Shown here piece after piece: positions 61,909 to 64,000 of a stretch of 64,000 nucleotides of DNA (positions within the stretch are counted from its first letter, which is position 1; the number at the start of each line of letters is the position of its first letter). The notes below the pieces were generated by a model. It was not told the DNA's origin. It ran no database searches and saw only the letters and a list, made by a program, of their open reading frames with translations. The DNA is taken from NCBI GenBank assembly GCA_945901065.1, contig CAMDKI010000003.1, positions 124,001 to 188,000 on the forward strand, in the 5' to 3' direction. The translations under genes were made by a program, and so were the position numbers. Source of the DNA: Chitinophaga pinensis. Lineage in GTDB: Bacteria > Bacteroidota > Bacteroidia > Chitinophagales > CAIOSU01.

Positions 61909-64000
61909 ATGCGCCATATCGTACTTGTTTGTTTGATGCTGCTGGGCTGGCAGGCATCGCAAGCCATTAACACCATTGCCATTGATGTTACCCCGGCGGT
62001 GCTGGAGAACTCCATTACCCGCTTAACGTTGGATGATGTACAAAACCTATTGCACCAAGCTTGCAATTGCACCGTGGTATATGGTACCACTGGCGATGTG
62101 ATACTAAAACTACCTGCTATCGACACTGCCCGCGCTAACCAGCCTAGTCGGTTTGCCCAAAAATTTGACCAATACCCTTACTTGCAATACCCCGATCACG
62201 ACTATACTTGGCGCGCCAAGTTTGTAAACGGCGTAATAACCATGACTCTCGAAACGCCATCGTATCAAGGGATTGCCTTTGGCCTTTATGGGTTGTTGCA
62301 AGAGCGGTTGGGTTTTAGGTTTTATCATGCCAAAGAGACTATTATACCTGAACTTAAAAATTGGTCCATTGGCGATGGTTTTGAGTGGGAAGCCAAGGCA
62401 CGTTTCGATAAAAAAGGGTTTCACCTGCATACGCAGCACCCGCTGGAGCTTACGCAGCAGTTACTAAATCACGAGTTTGAGGGCGGCATGGCCGATGTAA
62501 AGCAATACCTTGATTGGCTAGTGCGCAACGGGCAGAACTATTTTGAGTTTAACCTGCTGGAAGGCATTAGCCGCAAGCATTGGCCAGCCTATGCCAAAGA
62601 GTTTGTAGACTATGGCAAGAGCCGTGGCCTGATAATGGGCGTTGACGTGAGCTTGCACATGCTGCAGCAGAACGCTTATAAGCTGTACGAGGGTTTCCCG
62701 AAATCGTGGAAAAGCAAGGGCAAACAAATTGACCAGAACCTAGATTGGCTAATGGCAATGGGTTGGGATGTAATAAATATGGAATTTAGTACCACCGAGT
62801 TTAGCGAGGGCAACATTACCAAAAAAGAGCAACAGCGCCTGCACATTACCGATGTGATAGTAAACAAGTATGGTGCTAAGTTAATGGGCCGCAAGCACGT
62901 GGTAAAAACCGACAACATGGCCACCGAAACCAAAGGCGATGGCTATAAAATGAACGAGCAAGAAACCCAACTGGATGCCAACCGTGGCGTGCTGATACAT
63001 ACTGTAATGTTTTACACCCTAACTGAAGAGCATGCGCCTGTTTATGGCAACGAAAACATGCGGCACATGAACGCCGAACTAGATAGGGAAATAGCACAAC
63101 GCGAAACCTGGTACTACCCCGAAAGTGCCTATTGGATAACTTTTGATGCCAGCATACCGATGTATTTAATGCCCTACTTGGGTGCCCGATTGGATGATAT
63201 GGAGAATACTGCCAAAAGAGGAGTGCCGGGACATGTAACCTTTAGCAGTGGCTGGGAGTGGGGTTACTGGAGCATTGATTGGAGCATAGCCCGCTGGAGC
63301 TGGCAGCATACCGTAAACAATACGATTGAAAAGAACACGCCTACCGAATATCTAGAAGACCTATTTGGCCCAAAGGTAGGCGAGTACTTTGCCGAGCAAC
63401 ATAAAATACAACAGGGGTACCTGAAAGATAAGAACCTGATACAGTACATGGTGGCCCAAAACATTAGCGATGAGGTTGCTGGGCCGCTGAGCTTGCCTTT
63501 TCAGCCAAGGCCGCGGTGGATGTTCCGCTACTTGCGCTATAAGGCCGAGCAGCCAACCTTGGATAGCGTGCGCGCCGAAGGGGTGAGCCTACTCAATGCT
63601 TTTCACAAAAAATCATTGGCACTTACCGATGAGTACCTGCCGGCATTTGAAACTGTTAAGGATAGCCAGCTTCGCTTTTTGTTGGATGAGCTGCTCTTGG
63701 GAATTGAGATAACCGGCCTGCGTGCGCAGCACCGCGCGGTAACCATTGAGGCCCTGCTGCGAAAGCGAGAAGCAGAACGAAACGGTGGTAAACCCAAAAA
63801 AGTAGCCGCCCCGCTGCTGTTGCAAGCCGAGGGCATTCGTTTGGAAGGTATAAAACTGGTGCAGCAACAAGAAGACCACTACCGCTACCCTGTTTGGCTA
63901 TTGGCGCGCCGCCATTGGAGTCACACTGTTTACTACTTTGGCTACCTGTATACCACCAGCAACCTGCACTTTTGGCTAAGAGAGGAAAAACAGATTGGCA
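61909..64000 (+). CDS. Secreted glycoside-hydrolase-like protein, cut by window end
   Basis: At least 697 residues are encoded and the frame is still open at the right edge. Signal peptide MRHIVLVCLMLLGWQASQA. The first 130 residues resemble the GH20/alpha-glucuronidase-type N-terminal domain (TPSYQGIAFGLYGLLQERLG, FRFYHAKETIIPE). They are followed by a large catalytic-like region with ESAYWITFDASIPMYLMPYL and FSSGWEWGYWSIDWSIARWS, probably a TIM-barrel. The family is uncertain. The -7 box 4 nt upstream supports the start. No other polysaccharide-degradation gene is visible. Confidence 0.7.
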   Translation, partial: MRHIVLVCLMLLGWQASQAINTIAIDVTPAVLENSITRLTLDDVQNLLHQACNCTVVYGTTGDVILKLPAIDTARANQPSRFAQKFDQYPYLQYPDHDYTWRAKFVNGVITMTLETPSYQGIAFGLYGLLQERLGFRFYHAKETIIPELKNWSIGDGFEWEAKARFDKKGFHLHTQHPLELTQQLLNHEFEGGMADVKQYLDWLVRNGQNYFEFNLLEGISRKHWPAYAKEFVDYGKSRGLIMGVDVSLHMLQQNAYKLYEGFPKSWKSKGKQIDQNLDWLMAMGWDVINMEFSTTEFSEGNITKKEQQRLHITDVIVNKYGAKLMGRKHVVKTDNMATETKGDGYKMNEQETQLDANRGVLIHTVMFYTLTEEHAPVYGNENMRHMNAELDREIAQRETWYYPESAYWITFDASIPMYLMPYLGARLDDMENTAKRGVPGHVTFSSGWEWGYWSIDWSIARWSWQHTVNNTIEKNTPTEYLEDLFGPKVGEYFAEQHKIQQGYLKDKNLIQYMVAQNISDEVAGPLSLPFQPRPRWMFRYLRYKAEQPTLDSVRAEGVSLLNAFHKKSLALTDEYLPAFETVKDSQLRFLLDELLLGIEITGLRAQHRAVTIEALLRKREAERNGGKPKKVAAPLLLQAEGIRLEGIKLVQQQEDHYRYPVWLLARRHWSHTVYYFGYLYTTSNLHFWLREEKQIG

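Noticed and set aside
61593-61970. 125-codon frame across the gap before the glycosidase-like gene
   Set aside because: Overlaps the true gene start in another frame and has no recognisable features.
1-64000. tRNA, rRNA, riboswitch, insertion sequence or attachment sites
   Set aside because: No cloverleaf, T-box or riboswitch pattern and no transposase or integrase with flanking repeats was seen by eye; weak candidates may be missed without a covariance search.

Overview
The window is chromosomal DNA of a member of the Bacteroidota, probably a free-living or environmental one near Chitinophagales/Sphingobacteriales; the exact order is inference. Three kinds of evidence support this. Cargo and apparatus of the type IX secretion system (T9SS) are present: a subtilase with a type A sorting tail, a SprB-repeat adhesin with a type B (gliding-motility) tail, and a PorE-like TPR/beta-propeller/OmpA protein. 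Typical Bacteroidota families occur (DUF4293, DUF47-PiT pair, RprY-like response regulator). Many genes carry a TA-N2-TTTG type -7 promoter box instead of a Shine-Dalgarno sequence. No rRNA, tRNA, CRISPR array, transposase or phage gene was seen; this looks like core and household chromosome with some surface functions.

Layout. 0-12.9 kb: fumarase, enoyl-CoA hydratase, an orphan ATP-grasp ligase, a CPBP protease, ThiL, a patatin lipase, an M29 aminopeptidase, a 2H phosphoesterase, a helix-hairpin-helix protein, adenine phosphoribosyltransferase, an acyl-CoA dehydrogenase and an rRNA methyltransferase. 13-24.4 kb: a DinB protein, a glycerophosphodiesterase, a serine hydrolase, a two-component system and a 2041-residue alpha-2-macroglobulin. 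24.8-28.6 kb: a T9SS-secreted subtilase followed by a two-gene ABC transporter. 28.6-38.9 kb: small membrane and cytochrome proteins, TsaB, an ArsR regulator, a phosphate transporter with its DUF47 partner, a Crp-family regulator, DinB, a gene remnant, a thiolase and DUF4293. 39-48.3 kb: a lipoprotein serpin, a nucleotide-sugar operon (rfbA, an SDR epimerase/decarboxylase, galE), a Na/Pi symporter, a penicillin acylase and a TSUP exporter. 48.4-58 kb: the SprB adhesin, RNase HII, a flippase and a deacetylase-GNAT-FemAB-like cassette. 58-64 kb: an ECF sigma module with a membrane partner and an LTXXQ protein, the PorE-like protein, and a large secreted glycosidase-like protein cut by the window end.

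How parts work together. Extracellular proteolysis and its control recur: a T9SS subtilase, an alpha-2-macroglobulin with an intact thioester motif, and a serpin with an unusually short reactive loop. Surface carbohydrate is handled by the rfbA-SDR-galE operon, the flippase and the deacetylase/acyltransferase cassette.

The most unusual non-coding signals are two. First, eight genes have a TA-N2-TTT-like box ending exactly 4 nt before the start codon (a ninth at 5 nt), which predicts leaderless mRNAs. Second, several families of degenerate intergenic repeats, mostly with a 7- or 8-bp period, hug gene ends, sometimes as inverted pairs. Start codons were re-chosen for many genes, and several TTG starts are forced by an immediately upstream in-frame stop.
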